Positions 25,958 to 36,460 are shown, counted from the stretch's first letter. The stretch: DNA of 39,346 nt from Gemmatimonadales bacterium (GCA_030636765.1 DAOVWI010000004.1:1-39346), one strand, 5' to 3'. Made by a program: numbers and translations. Notes: generated by a model from the sequence alone, not told the origin.

Positions 25958-28744
25958 TCAGCCGGCCTTGCACGCGTACCAGCTGTCTCCGACTCCGAGA
26001 TCCACCTCGAGGGGGACGTCCAGGTCGGCGGCTCCCTCCATCTCCTCCCTGACGACCTTGGCCACCTCATCCGTGAGTCCCTCACGCACCTCGAAGAGGA
26101 GCTCGTCGTGCACCTGGAGCAGCATGCGGACGCGGCCCTTGTACTCCACGGCCAGCCGGTCATGCAGCCGGATCATCGCGATCTTGATGAGGTCGGCCGC
26201 CGTCCCCTGGATCGGCGAGTTGGTGGCGGTCCGCTCCCCATAGCCCCGCATCCCCGGATTCCGTGAGCGAATCTCCGGGATGTAGCGGCGGCGGCCGATG
26301 AGCGTCTCCACGTATCCCTGGGCGCGAGCCCGCTCCTTCATCTCCTCGAGGAAGTCGCGCACCCCGCCGAACCGCTCGAAGTACTGATCGATGAAGGTGC
26401 GGGCCTCCGCGCGGCCGATCCCGAGCTGCGCGGCGAGGGCGACGGGCCCCTGACCGTAGATGGTCGCGAAGTTGATCGTCTTCGCCTGATCGCGCATTGC
26501 CGACGACACGGCCTCGGAGGCGACCCCGAAGATGCGGGCCGCCGTCTCGCGATGGATGTCACGGCCCTCCCGAAACGCCTCGACGAACGCCGGATCGCCG
26601 GAAAGATGAGCCAGGACCCGGAGCTCGATCTGTGAGTAGTCGGCGCCCACGAAAAGCCAGCCCTCCTCGGGCACGAAGCCCTTCCGGATCCGGCGGCCGA
26701 TCTCGGAACGGATCGGGATGTTCTGAAGGTTCGGGTCCGAGGAGGAGAGGCGGCCCGTCGTCGTCGCCATCTGATTGAAGCTGGTGTGGATCCTCCCAGT
26801 CTCCTGGTTAACGAGCCGGGGCAGCTTCGAGACGTACGTCCCATCCAGCTTGTCCAGCTCCCGGTGCTCCACGATGAGTCGAGGGATCTGGTGCCCCTCG
26901 GCGGCGAGGGCCATCAGCACGCTCTCGTCCGTGGAAGGGCCCGTCTTGGTCCGCTTGAGGACCGGCAGCCCGAGGCGGTCGAACAGGAGCTCGCGGAGCT
27001 GCTGCACGGAGCGCAGGTTCACCTCCTCGCCGGCGATCTTGAAGATCTCCTCGCGGATGAGATCGATGTCGCGCCTCAGCTTCCTGGAGAGGTCGTGGAA
27101 GAACTCGACGTCGATCCGGATCCCGGCGCGCTCCATGTCGACGAGCACGGGCAACAGAGGCATCTCCACGCTCTCGAAGAGATGGAGCATCTCGTGGGCT
27201 CGGAGATCCTCCTCCAGCACCCCGGCCAGGCGCAGCGAGTAGTCGGCCTCTTCGGCCACGGCGGGAGCCACCTCCTCCGCGTCCCTTTCCGCGGGCTCCA
27301 GATCGGACCCGCTTACCTCCGCGCTGCTCCCGGAGAGCGTGTGGCCGAAGCGCTCCAGCGAGAGCAGGTCCAGATCCTGCTGCCGCTTCCCCGGATCCAG
27401 GCAGTAGGAGGCGAGCGAGACGTCGAAGGTCAGTGCGGCCACCGGAGCTCCGGCGCGCTCGAGTACGTGGAGGCAGAACTTCAGGTCGTGGCCGATCTTC
27501 TCCACGGCAGGATCCGCCAGCAGCTCCCTCAGAGCGGCGGCAGCGTGCGACCTGCCGAGGGCCGGCAGGCTCACGATCCGGGGGTGTTCGAAGCTGAGCA
27601 CGGGGTTCCCCGCCTCGTCCCTGGCGACCGCCGGCGCCACGTGGCCGAAGGGCAGGTACCATGCACGACCCGGCGCGACCGCCAGCCCGAGGCCCACGAG
27701 CCCGGCCCGCATCGGATCGCCAGATGACCCGACCACCGCCAGAGCCACGCGCTTCGCCTTCCGTGCCGCCTCGACCAGGCTCTCCAGCTCCTCCGCCTCC
27801 GTGACCAGGCGATACTCGGACTCGCGAGCCATCGTCTCGCCGGCCGGTGCGAACTCACGGACGAGCGAGCGGAACTCGAGAGCCAGAAAGAGCTGCCGAA
27901 GGCGATCGCGGTCGGGAGGCTTCCGCCCCAGACGATCCAGGTCGAGCTCGATCGGCACATCCAGACGGATCGTCACGAGCTCGCGCGACAGGCGTGCCCG
28001 CTCGGCGTTCTCTCGAAGCGACTTGCGGGCTCGGGTGATGCCCACGTCGTCCACTCGGGAGATGAGCTCGTCCAGCGACCCGAACTCCGCGAGCAGGGCG
28101 TTCGCCGTCTTCTTCCCGATCCCCGGCACGCCCGGCACGTTGTCGGAGCTGTCTCCCAGCAGGGCCAGGTAGTCCGTCACCTGATGCGGCGCAACGCCCA
28201 GTCGGTCCGCGGCGTTCTCGGGCGTCACCCACTCCTCCTCGACGGCAGCGGGCCCGCCGCGACCCGGATTGAGCAGAAAAGTGTTCTCGTCGATCAGCTG
28301 GTAGAAGTCCTTGTCCCCCGAGACGATCACCGTACGCACTCCGCGCTCGCTCGCCTGGGCGGCCAGCGAGCCAATCACGTCGTCCGCCTCCCATCCGGCC
28401 ACCTCCAGCACGGGAACGCGAAACGCCTCGACGAGCGCCCGGCAGCGCGGGATCGAAGCCTCGAGCTCCTCGGGCATCTTCTCCCGCGTGGCCTTGTACT
28501 CCGGATGCACCTCCGTGCGGAAGGAGTCGCCGGCGTCGAACACCATGCCCACGTACTCCGGCTCGTGCTCCTCCAGCAGCCGCACCAGGAAGCGGGCGAG
28601 CCCGTACGGGGCGGACGTGTTCTCACCGCCTGACGTGGTCAGCGGCCGGCTGATCATCGCAAAGAAGGCGCGGTAGATGAGGGCGTAGCCGTCGATCAGG
28701 AAGAGGGTGGGACGCTGGTCCCCCGAGGAGGGAGGATCGCTCAC
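25958..28744 (-). CDS. polA: DNA polymerase I (5'-3' exonuclease, degenerate 3'-5' exonuclease and polymerase domains)
   Basis: FLIDGYALIYRAFFA, SGDKDFYQLI, GVPGIGKKTANALL; polymerase motifs DPNLQNIPIRSEIGRRIRKGF, DYSQIELRVLAHLSGD, KTINFATIYGQGP, QVHDELLFEV. Confidence 0.98.
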   Translation of the reverse strand: MSDPPSSGDQRPTLFLIDGYALIYRAFFAMISRPLTTSGGENTSAPYGLARFLVRLLEEHEPEYVGMVFDAGDSFRTEVHPEYKATREKMPEELEASIPRCRALVEAFRVPVLEVAGWEADDVIGSLAAQASERGVRTVIVSGDKDFYQLIDENTFLLNPGRGGPAAVEEEWVTPENAADRLGVAPHQVTDYLALLGDSSDNVPGVPGIGKKTANALLAEFGSLDELISRVDDVGITRARKSLRENAERARLSRELVTIRLDVPIELDLDRLGRKPPDRDRLRQLFLALEFRSLVREFAPAGETMARESEYRLVTEAEELESLVEAARKAKRVALAVVGSSGDPMRAGLVGLGLAVAPGRAWYLPFGHVAPAVARDEAGNPVLSFEHPRIVSLPALGRSHAAAALRELLADPAVEKIGHDLKFCLHVLERAGAPVAALTFDVSLASYCLDPGKRQQDLDLLSLERFGHTLSGSSAEVSGSDLEPAERDAEEVAPAVAEEADYSLRLAGVLEEDLRAHEMLHLFESVEMPLLPVLVDMERAGIRIDVEFFHDLSRKLRRDIDLIREEIFKIAGEEVNLRSVQQLRELLFDRLGLPVLKRTKTGPSTDESVLMALAAEGHQIPRLIVEHRELDKLDGTYVSKLPRLVNQETGRIHTSFNQMATTTGRLSSSDPNLQNIPIRSEIGRRIRKGFVPEEGWLFVGADYSQIELRVLAHLSGDPAFVEAFREGRDIHRETAARIFGVASEAVSSAMRDQAKTINFATIYGQGPVALAAQLGIGRAEARTFIDQYFERFGGVRDFLEEMKERARAQGYVETLIGRRRYIPEIRSRNPGMRGYGERTATNSPIQGTAADLIKIAMIRLHDRLAVEYKGRVRMLLQVHDELLFEVREGLTDEVAKVVREEMEGAADLDVPLEVDLGVGDSWYACKAG

Positions 28745-28828
28745 GTGCGGAATCTGCTCCAGAAGTGGCGGCGCCCCGACCCTGGGCCTGGCCCAAGAGC
28801 CGGGGCGTGCACCTACATCACTTCAAAG

Positions 28829-28852
28829 GGATGACGGGTGCGCCCGTCATCC
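28829..28852 (-). terminator. Hairpin downstream of the cold-shock gene, probable terminator
   Basis: ggatgacggg-tgcg-cccgtcatcc, perfect 10-bp stem 8 nt past the csp stop; U-tract weak. Confidence 0.5.
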
Positions 28853-28859
28853 GATGCTG

Positions 28860-29063
28860 CTATGCGCGTTGCACATTCAAGGCATGGAGGCCCTTATCTC
28901 CCTGCTCAAGCTCGAACTCCACGTCCATCCCCTCGGCCAGCGTCTTGTATCCGTCCATCTGGATCGCGCTGTAATGGACGAAGACATCCTCGCCGCCCTC
29001 GGGCAGCTCAATGAAGCCGTAACCCTTGGCGTCATTAAACCACTTCACCTTTCCCGTTGCCAT
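28860..29063 (-). CDS. Cold-shock domain protein (CspA family)
   Basis: [65 protein letters not shown]. Confidence 0.98.
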   Translation of the reverse strand: MATGKVKWFNDAKGYGFIELPEGGEDVFVHYSAIQMDGYKTLAEGMDVEFELEQGDKGLHALNVQRA

Positions 29064-29119
29064 GGATTGGGTCCTCCTGCTGGCGTGAAACCTGGGGTGG
29101 GCTGTCCCCCGCGCCTATG

Positions 29120-31495
29120 CTACCGCCCGCGTTCGACTCCGTCAACATGTCCATCCGCGAGCCCGTAGAGGCGCGCGTAGATGAGTGCGTTTGCGGTCAC
29201 CTCCTTCGCATAGACTCGCGTCTCGCGGAAGGGAATCCGCTCGACGAACAGCTCGGGATCGGCCTCCAGTTCGGGGAACTCCCGCCACCTGAGGTACCGG
29301 TGCGGGCCCGCGTTGTAGGAGATGAGCGCGGCGATGACCGAGCCGTCGAAGCGGTCCAACATTCGCTCGAGGTAGAGCGTTCCGAGGCGGAGGTTGATCT
29401 CCGGAATCTCCAGCTGCGGACCGGCGAAACCAGCGACTCCAGCCTCACGGGACATCTCGAGAGCCGTCCGGGGGAGGAGCTGCATCAGCCCGACCGCACC
29501 GGCCGACGAGACGACGTCGGCCTCGAAGAGGGACTCTCGGCGGATCAGCCCCGCGACCAGCGCGACGTCCAGCCCGCGGAGCGTTGCCAGCTCCTCGATA
29601 GCGGTCCGATACGGTAGCGGGTACACGGCCCGCAGCGTCGCTTCGCTCCAGCGGCCTCCCTCGCGCCGCCGTGCGCGCAGGCCGAGCCGGATGCCGCGGC
29701 GCGCCCAGCCACGCTCGCTCAGCGCACGGGCGAGCGGAAGCAGCTGACCGCTCGGCACGGTCCCGGCACCCAGGGCCACGTCGTACTCCCACCCCGCCCG
29801 GTCCTCCCACCCCAGAGCACGCAGCGCCTCCATGCGTCCCAGGAGATCCACGGCTGCGGATGAGAGCTCCGGCAACCGGGGCCCACCCCGTCTCGTTGCC
29901 ATGTCGAACGCGTCCTCGCCGATGCGACGGGCGGCGAGGTGGCCGTAATAGCTCAGCGGCGAATACCCGACGGCCTCCCGGTACAGCGCGCGCGCGGAGG
30001 CAGTGTCGCCCGACGCCTCCAGGGAGCGTCCGGTCCAGTAGATCGTCGCATGGTACCAGTTGCCACCGGGGTAGCGCCTTCGGTAGGTCCTGAAGCGGAG
30101 GTATGCCTCGTCGTACTCCTCCAGCACGAAGGAGAGCATGCCGAGGCGGATCAGCGAGCGGGCCGCCCAGCCGGAGCGGGGAAAGCGGGAGATGGCTCGC
30201 TCGTAGGCGGCCCGCGATGCCTCCAGCCTGCCGTCGTCCTGCAGACGGTCGGCAAGCAGGTACGCGGCGAACGCCGACTCCGTCCCGAACCCAGCCTCCG
30301 CGGACCGTCGGAACGCGTCCTCCGCCGCCTCCCGGGCATCCAGACGGGAGAACGCCCGTCCGGCCAGAAACCACACGGAAGCCTCGTCGATGGCACCGGA
30401 GCCAGGCCCGGCCGGCATCCCTTCCAGCCACGGCGCCAGGGTCCCTACGACACCCTGGTTGTCGCGGGCGGCGTATTGGGCCTCGGCCAGCTCCATCCGG
30501 ACCGCCGCCCGTTCCTCCCCCGGAGCCTCCTCCAGGGCTGCGCGCAGGAGCCGGGCCGCCCTCTCGGCTCGCCCGGCGCGAAGATCCGACTCCGCGACGC
30601 TGCGCTTGTTCTCCCAGCCTGGAGCCAGCTCGAGCAGCAGCTCTCCGGCCCGGGGGCCCACCCTCCGCTCGAGCGCTTCCTTCAGCGCCCGCTGGGCGGC
30701 TGCGGTGTCCCGCGTGGCGAGAAGGGCCGGCGCGATCCACTCCGCGGCGAGAGCCGCCGACGTCCGCCTCGGTAGCCGTCGGGCCTGCTCCAGCCCCTCC
30801 CGAAGCGCGCCGGCGCCGAAGGCCGCGAGGACGAGCTCGCGGCGCACCGAGTCGGCCGGAACGACTCGATCCCGGCCGAGCGCCGCCGCGATCCGGCTCG
30901 CTCCCTCCGCGTCGCCGGCCAGGGCCAGCTCCTGCAGCGCGGAGAGCCGGAACCAACCGGCCACCTCCGGCAGCGCCTCTGCGACGGCCTCGTACTGGGC
31001 GGCCGCGTCGTCGTGCCGGCCGAGCCGCGACAGAACCGACGCGTATCCGACCCGGAAGACCCCGCTCACGTCGGGCGTCGGCTCCCACGCCTCCGATGAC
31101 GCCGCGTCCAGATACCGACGGTAGGCGGCCAGGGCGGGCCTCAGGCTGTCCGCACCCGCGTAGGCGCGCGCGAGCTCCAGGAGTCCCCTTCCCATCTCCG
31201 CACGATCGAGCCACGGCTGGCCGCGGAGCAGCCGCAGCACCTGCGGCCACGCCCCCGCCCGTGCGTATGCACCCGCCGCCAGCAGCACGAGAGGCGGATC
31301 CGGCGGCGCCGGATCGCGCCGCGAGGAGAGATACCGCGAGAGGATGTCTCCCGCCGTGAGCGGCAGCTGCGCCTCGATGAGCCGGGACGCGAGATCCAGG
31401 ACCGCCGGCTCGGAATCGAGCGGGGCAGAGGAAGACAGGAGGCCGGCGCCGCCGGGCGCGACCTGCACAAGGGCCGCGATCAGGAGGACCTTCAC
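29120..31495 (-). CDS. Soluble lytic murein transglycosylase (Slt-like) with TPR-type N-terminal region; probable GTG start at 31495
   Basis: C-terminal VAGLIRRESLFEADVVSSAGAVGLMQLLPRTALEMSREAG...INLRLGTLYLERMLDRFDGSVIAALISYNAGPHRYLRW...FRETRVYAKEVTAN; the ORF extension to 31900 overlaps the TonB receptor and is implausible. Confidence 0.93.
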   Translation of the reverse strand: MKVLLIAALVQVAPGGAGLLSSSAPLDSEPAVLDLASRLIEAQLPLTAGDILSRYLSSRRDPAPPDPPLVLLAAGAYARAGAWPQVLRLLRGQPWLDRAEMGRGLLELARAYAGADSLRPALAAYRRYLDAASSEAWEPTPDVSGVFRVGYASVLSRLGRHDDAAAQYEAVAEALPEVAGWFRLSALQELALAGDAEGASRIAAALGRDRVVPADSVRRELVLAAFGAGALREGLEQARRLPRRTSAALAAEWIAPALLATRDTAAAQRALKEALERRVGPRAGELLLELAPGWENKRSVAESDLRAGRAERAARLLRAALEEAPGEERAAVRMELAEAQYAARDNQGVVGTLAPWLEGMPAGPGSGAIDEASVWFLAGRAFSRLDAREAAEDAFRRSAEAGFGTESAFAAYLLADRLQDDGRLEASRAAYERAISRFPRSGWAARSLIRLGMLSFVLEEYDEAYLRFRTYRRRYPGGNWYHATIYWTGRSLEASGDTASARALYREAVGYSPLSYYGHLAARRIGEDAFDMATRRGGPRLPELSSAAVDLLGRMEALRALGWEDRAGWEYDVALGAGTVPSGQLLPLARALSERGWARRGIRLGLRARRREGGRWSEATLRAVYPLPYRTAIEELATLRGLDVALVAGLIRRESLFEADVVSSAGAVGLMQLLPRTALEMSREAGVAGFAGPQLEIPEINLRLGTLYLERMLDRFDGSVIAALISYNAGPHRYLRWREFPELEADPELFVERIPFRETRVYAKEVTANALIYARLYGLADGHVDGVERGR

Positions 31496-31530
31496 CGAGG
31501 CGCCTCGACGGGCTGGAAGGCTGTTGCCTT

Positions 31531-34347
31531 CTACGGAGTGTTGTAAACGATCCGGAAGAGGGCGACCCGTCCGAGAATCGGCGTGCCGGGGAACGACTGG
31601 TAGCTCTCGTCGAAGATGTTGGTCACATCGAGCTGCAGCATCACCCCCTTGTTCGCGAACTCCCAGCCCAGCGTCACGTCCACGGGTGAGTAGCTGTCGA
31701 CATCGCCCACATACACGCCGGAGTTGGCCGGGAATCCGTCGATATACCGGAACTTGGCGTCCGCCATGAAGCCCGACCCCAGGCGGTCGTATCCAAGGCC
31801 GATCGACGTCTTGAACCGTGTGGCGTTCAGCGCGACATCCAGGCCGTCCGCGTCGAACGTGTCGTCGCTCACATACGAGGCCGTCAGCCCGAAGAACCAC
31901 TCGGGCGTCGCCTGGTACTGGGCGGAGAGATCCGCACCGAACAGGTTGACGCTACCGAAGTTCCGGTACGTCAGGAGCAGCGGCGCATTCTGCGTGCTCA
32001 CCCCCTCCGGCGTGATCACGCCCAGGGGGATCACGGCCATCCCCTGAGCGATCTGGCCCGCCAGCTCCGGCGGGATCCCGAAGCCGGCCAGATACCCCGC
32101 GATGTCGCCGCCGCTCAGGAAGGCGTTCGGCGTCTCGATCCGGAGCGGACCGATGAAGTCCTCGATGAGCGTGTAGTAGAAGTCGAACCCGATGAGGAAC
32201 TTCTCCGCGATCAGCCCCTTGTAGCCCGCCTCGATCGTGTTCGTAATCTGGTTGTCGATCGCCGGGATATCGGTGATCCCATCCACGCCGCGCGGATCAA
32301 CGATGAACGTGCCGCTCCCCGGATCCAGGAACGCGGAGACGATGCCGACCTGGCTCTCGTTCGGTACGGGCAGGCTGCCGAGCAGCGCTCCGAGCACGGG
32401 GTCCGACGCCCCCACGGAGCCCACCGCCAACGCCCACAGGTTCTCCGTTGTCGTCGGCATGAAGGCCGCCGGCGACTGGCCGATGAGCGGCGCGAACGGC
32501 GACTTCATGTCGGCGCGTCCGTCCGTCCGGCTGAACGCGAACCCGTCCCTGACGCCCTGCGTGTTGATAGGGTAGAAAAACGGCCCGCCCAGCGGGACGA
32601 CCCTGGCCAGCAGATCGAGGAAGAGGTTGTTCGTCGTCGGCGTCGAGAACGCCCGGTTGTACGTGGCCCGGAGGGCGTGGTTCGGCTCCGGCTTGTAGAC
32701 GAAGGCGACGCGCGGCGACCAGACGAAGTCGTCCAGCACCGAGTGGTAGTCGCCCCGCAGAGCCAGGATCAGGTCGAGCTGCCGGCTCAGCTGCGTCTGC
32801 GACTGCACGAAGGCGCCGACCTGGGTGATCTGGTCCTCATCCTCGAACACTCCGTTGATCGTGCCTTCCGTCCTCGGGTTCGTGAAGAGATAGTCGGCCC
32901 CGTAGGTGAAGGACTGGCGCTCGCCCAGGAAGGAGGTGTTCTGGAGCTGCGCCCCGAAGAGGGACGAGAGGTCGACGATCGGTTGCCCGGTCCGCAGAAG
33001 GAAGGTGTCTCCCGCGTTGCTCTTGTTGAAGTAGACCTGTGCGAAGAGATCCTTGTGGTTCACCCGCGCCTGGTAGTAGTCGTACTTCCAGCCATCGATC
33101 TGACCGGCCCCGATTCCGGTGAGGTCGATGCTCGTGTTCGACGTCGTGTGACCGTACGAGAAGACGACGTCGGTCTCCTCGGTGGGACGCCAGTCCGCCC
33201 GGACGTCCAGCGACCAGTTGTTCAAATCGTCATCGCGCTGGCCCACGTTCATCAGCTGCTCCTCCGTCGTCCCGGGCTGGAAGAGAAGACAAGCCTCCTG
33301 CACGCCGTCGAGGCACGCCTGGGCGAACACCTGCGCCTCGAGCTCGGCCGGATCGATGAAGATAAAGTCGGTCCCGCCCAGGAACTGCCCGGAGACCTTG
33401 ATCCCGAACTTGTCACTCGCCTTGATGCCGATGCGGCCCTGGCCCTGGAACACCCCCTCCGTGTTCTTGTCGACCTCCGTCGGCCCGAGCCCGGAGCCGC
33501 CCTGGCGCCTCGCTCCGCCGGCAACCGAGAAAACCATGCCGGGGTCGTCGATCGGCGAGGTGGTGATGAGGTGGACGACGCCGTTCGCCGTGTTGGGTCC
33601 GTAGATCGAGGAGGCGGGTCCAAGGACGACCTCGATTCGACCGATGTCGGCCGGAACCGTCGGGTTCAGGTGGGCGATGTTGGCGCGCAGCGACGGTACC
33701 TGGACGATCCGGTAGTCCGTGAGGAACATGACGGCGCCCGAGAAGATGTTGTTGAAGCCGCGCGTCACGAAGTAGTTGCCCTGCAAGCCCGTCGTGATGA
33801 CGTCCACACCGGCCACGTCGTCGACGTAGTCGGTCGTGGAGAGTGACTGATGCTTCTGGATCGTGGCCTGGCTCACCACGTGGACGGAGGCCGGTGCGTC
33901 CAGAAGCTTCTCCTCCACCCCCCGCGACACGGTCGCGGTGATCGGGTTCATGCTGAACATCTGCTCCTCCAGCACCAGCCGGAGGCTTGTGACCTGGCCT
34001 GCCGTCACCACTACGCCCGGCTCGCTGAGCGTCTGCCAGCCGGGGATCGTGAGCCGCAGCGTGTACGTGCCCGGCGGGATCCCCGTGACTCGGAACGTGC
34101 CGCTCTGGCCCGAGAAGTCGCCGGCGACCACGGCGCCATCCGCACTCAGTACGCTCACCTCGACGGTGGCCAGCCCCGTCGACGTCGCGGCGTCCTTCAC
34201 GGTACCGGCGATCGCCCCGTCCTGTGCGAGAGCCCCGGCCGGGCGCAAGAGGAGCGGGAGGAACAGGATGAGGAAGCCGAAAGGAAGCCGCCGGAGGAGC
34301 ACGGGCCGGCGGGCCGAGCACCAGGAACACGGACCCTCAGTGCGCAT
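31531..34347 (-). CDS. TonB-dependent outer-membrane receptor with N-terminal carboxypeptidase-regulatory-like domain
   Basis: IAGTVKDAATSTGLATVEVSVLSADG...GTYTLRLTIPGW, plug IGRIEVVLGPASSIYGPNTANGVVHLITTSP, C-terminal barrel ending FRIVYNTP. Confidence 0.93.
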   Translation of the reverse strand: MRTEGPCSWCSARRPVLLRRLPFGFLILFLPLLLRPAGALAQDGAIAGTVKDAATSTGLATVEVSVLSADGAVVAGDFSGQSGTFRVTGIPPGTYTLRLTIPGWQTLSEPGVVVTAGQVTSLRLVLEEQMFSMNPITATVSRGVEEKLLDAPASVHVVSQATIQKHQSLSTTDYVDDVAGVDVITTGLQGNYFVTRGFNNIFSGAVMFLTDYRIVQVPSLRANIAHLNPTVPADIGRIEVVLGPASSIYGPNTANGVVHLITTSPIDDPGMVFSVAGGARRQGGSGLGPTEVDKNTEGVFQGQGRIGIKASDKFGIKVSGQFLGGTDFIFIDPAELEAQVFAQACLDGVQEACLLFQPGTTEEQLMNVGQRDDDLNNWSLDVRADWRPTEETDVVFSYGHTTSNTSIDLTGIGAGQIDGWKYDYYQARVNHKDLFAQVYFNKSNAGDTFLLRTGQPIVDLSSLFGAQLQNTSFLGERQSFTYGADYLFTNPRTEGTINGVFEDEDQITQVGAFVQSQTQLSRQLDLILALRGDYHSVLDDFVWSPRVAFVYKPEPNHALRATYNRAFSTPTTNNLFLDLLARVVPLGGPFFYPINTQGVRDGFAFSRTDGRADMKSPFAPLIGQSPAAFMPTTTENLWALAVGSVGASDPVLGALLGSLPVPNESQVGIVSAFLDPGSGTFIVDPRGVDGITDIPAIDNQITNTIEAGYKGLIAEKFLIGFDFYYTLIEDFIGPLRIETPNAFLSGGDIAGYLAGFGIPPELAGQIAQGMAVIPLGVITPEGVSTQNAPLLLTYRNFGSVNLFGADLSAQYQATPEWFFGLTASYVSDDTFDADGLDVALNATRFKTSIGLGYDRLGSGFMADAKFRYIDGFPANSGVYVGDVDSYSPVDVTLGWEFANKGVMLQLDVTNIFDESYQSFPGTPILGRVALFRIVYNTP

Positions 34348-34514
34348 GGTGAGCCTCGCTCTTGCTGGTGACGAAGGCCATCGCTGCAGGGAGCCCGCTC
34401 CGGCCGGGCCAGGCGGACTCGTAAACGTAAGCAGAAAGAGAGGGTTCCGGCAACGATACCGCCGCAGTGGGAAACGAGCGAGTGGGATCCGCAGCCGGAC
34501 GGGCGAGTGTGGTA

Positions 34515-34544
34515 ACGAAAGAGCCCGGCGACGCCGGGCTCTTC
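34515..34544 (-). terminator. Intrinsic terminator downstream of the ExbB/TolQ-like gene
   Basis: acgaaagagcccggc-gac-gccgggctcttcgt; near-perfect stem with T-rich flank on the minus strand. Confidence 0.7.
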
Positions 34545-34595
34545 GTGATCCATCTGTGCGCTACGGTCCCCGACCACGGCGGGGGCCGGCCGCCG

Positions 34596-35306
34596 TCACG
34601 AAGCGGCGCGGGCCGCAGCCTCCTGCTCGTGCAGGGCATCGATCATCTTCTGCGCGCTCTCCTCCATGTCGATCACGAGCCTGTCCACTCGCGTCACGAA
34701 GTAGTTGTGCGCGATGTTGATCGGGATGGCGATCGCCAGACCGGTCGCTGTCGTGATCAGGGCCACCTTGATCCCGCCCGCCACCAGCGTGGCCTCCACC
34801 TCGCCCGCGATCTCGATCGCCTGGAACGCCTGGATCATCCCGATCACGGTTCCAAGGAAGCCGAGCAGCGGCGCGACGTTCGCCAGCGTAGCCAGCCAGA
34901 CGAGGCCCTTCTCCAGCTCGGCGATCTGGATCGCGCCGGCGTTCTCGATCGCCTGAATGACTCGCTCGGTGCCCTCTTCGTGTCGCTTGAGACCTGCCTC
35001 CAGGATCGCAGCGGCCGGCGCCTTGGAGTCTTCGCATCGAGAGAGGGCCTCGGGCAGGCGCCCGTGAGCTACCATCGCGTCCACATCGGAGAGAAGGGCA
35101 CGTGTGCGGGTCGATTTCACCTGGAGGTCGATGAACTTCCAGAAGATGATCAGGAAGCCGACGGCCATGCAGAAGCCGAGCGGCCACATCATGAAGCCCC
35201 CCGAATCCCAGATCTCGCCCAGGTGCAACTCCTGTCCCCCACCGAGCGTGGGCGACGCCTCCTGTACGAGCCAGAACGCTGTTGCTAGAAAGCTGTTCAA
35301 GGTCAC
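34596..35306 (-). CDS. MotA/TolQ/ExbB proton-channel family protein
   Basis: GLVWLATLANVAPLLGFLGTVIGMIQAFQAIEIAGEVEATLVAGGIKVALITTATGLAIAIPINIAHNYF. Confidence 0.95.
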   Translation of the reverse strand: MTLNSFLATAFWLVQEASPTLGGGQELHLGEIWDSGGFMMWPLGFCMAVGFLIIFWKFIDLQVKSTRTRALLSDVDAMVAHGRLPEALSRCEDSKAPAAAILEAGLKRHEEGTERVIQAIENAGAIQIAELEKGLVWLATLANVAPLLGFLGTVIGMIQAFQAIEIAGEVEATLVAGGIKVALITTATGLAIAIPINIAHNYFVTRVDRLVIDMEESAQKMIDALHEQEAAARAAS

Positions 35307-35479
35307 CTCCGACTGCCTTGGCTACCGCAGGCCATGCGGGCCGGGCGTGCCGCCCGGCGAGGCGATAGGCGGCGCAAGCTAAGAGCGGCCTTCGGAGGCT
35401 GTCAAGTCGCTCCACCGCCCCCCGGGCCGGCTCCTGAGGCCGCCCGCAACCGCTCCGTCGAGACCCTCCCGTGCGCGCC

Positions 35480-36460
35480 TTACGCTTTGACGCAGCGCAC
35501 CCACCGTCCGGCCCTGCGCTCCTCCAGCGCCGGAAGCGCGGCGACGCACTCGCCATCCTTGGCCGGACTCGGACAGCGCGGATAGAAGGGACAGCCGAAC
35601 GAAGGGGCGTCCCCTACCTCTCCTTCCGGCAGCGGCGGATCCGCCTTCCTGCGCCGCGCCTTAGGGGGGTGTGGGCTCGGTACCGCCGCGAGGAGAGCCT
35701 TCGTATACGGGTGAAGGGGATGGGCGAACAGCTCGTCGGCCCGCGCGAGCTCCACGATTCGTCCGCCATACATCACGGCCACGCGATCGGCGACCTGCCG
35801 GACGACGGCCAGGTCGTGAGCGATGAAGAGATAAGAGAGCCCGAGCCGCGCCTGGAGGTCTGCCAGCAGGTTCAGCACCTGCGCCTGGATCGAGACGTCT
35901 AGCGCCGACACGGGCTCGTCCGCGACGATCAGATGGGGCTCGACGGCGAGGGCCCGCGCCACCCCGATCCGCTGCCGCTGACCGCCGGAGAACTCGTGCG
36001 GGTATCGGCTCGCCGCGTCCGCGTCGAGCCCCACCAGCTTCAGCAGCTCCGCGATGCGCTCCGGCCGCCTGGCGCGGGGCACGAGCTCGTGTACCGCCAG
36101 CACCTCCGCCAGCATGCTGCCGACAGTCAGCCTCGGGTTCAGGGAAGCGAAAGGATCCTGAAACACCAACTGGACCGAGCGCCGGAAATCCCGCAGCTCC
36201 ACCGGCGACAACGTCCTCAGGTCGCGGCCGCGATACCGTACCTCGCCGGCCGAGGGCGGCTCGAGCCCGAGCAGGAGACGCGCCGTGGTGCTCTTGCCGC
36301 ACCCCGACTCGCCGACCAGAGCCAGAGTCTCCCTCTCCCGGATCCGCAGCGAGACGCCCTCCACCGCCCGAACGCTCCCGCTTGTCTCGGCCTGCCGCCC
36401 AGCCTGATAGCGCCGCGTGAGCCCCCTGGCCTCGAGAATGACGCTCTCCCCGGAGCTCAC
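35480..36460 (-). CDS. Oligopeptide/dipeptide ABC transporter ATP-binding protein (DppF/OppF-like), GTG start at 36460
   Basis: [74 protein letters not shown]. Upstream ORF extension overlaps the partner ATPase; the GTG start overlaps the upstream TGA. Confidence 0.95.
   Translation of the reverse strand: MSSGESVILEARGLTRRYQAGRQAETSGSVRAVEGVSLRIRERETLALVGESGCGKSTTARLLLGLEPPSAGEVRYRGRDLRTLSPVELRDFRRSVQLVFQDPFASLNPRLTVGSMLAEVLAVHELVPRARRPERIAELLKLVGLDADAASRYPHEFSGGQRQRIGVARALAVEPHLIVADEPVSALDVSIQAQVLNLLADLQARLGLSYLFIAHDLAVVRQVADRVAVMYGGRIVELARADELFAHPLHPYTKALLAAVPSPHPPKARRRKADPPLPEGEVGDAPSFGCPFYPRCPSPAKDGECVAALPALEERRAGRWVRCVKA

Noticed and set aside
31496-31900. N-terminal extension of the lytic transglycosylase ORF up to 31900
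   Set aside because: Overlaps the TonB-receptor 3' end and lacks a secretion signal; a GTG at 31495 gives a plausible signal peptide (VKVLLIAALVQVAPGGAG).
34348-34514. Possible riboswitch (for example cobalamin) upstream of the TonB-dependent receptor
   Set aside because: No recognisable B12-box or other conserved riboswitch core was seen.
35340-35358. gccgggcg-tgc-cgcccggc hairpin between the ExbB-like gene and the DppF-like gene
   Set aside because: Perfect 8-bp stem but no T-tract on either strand; GC-rich background makes such stems common.
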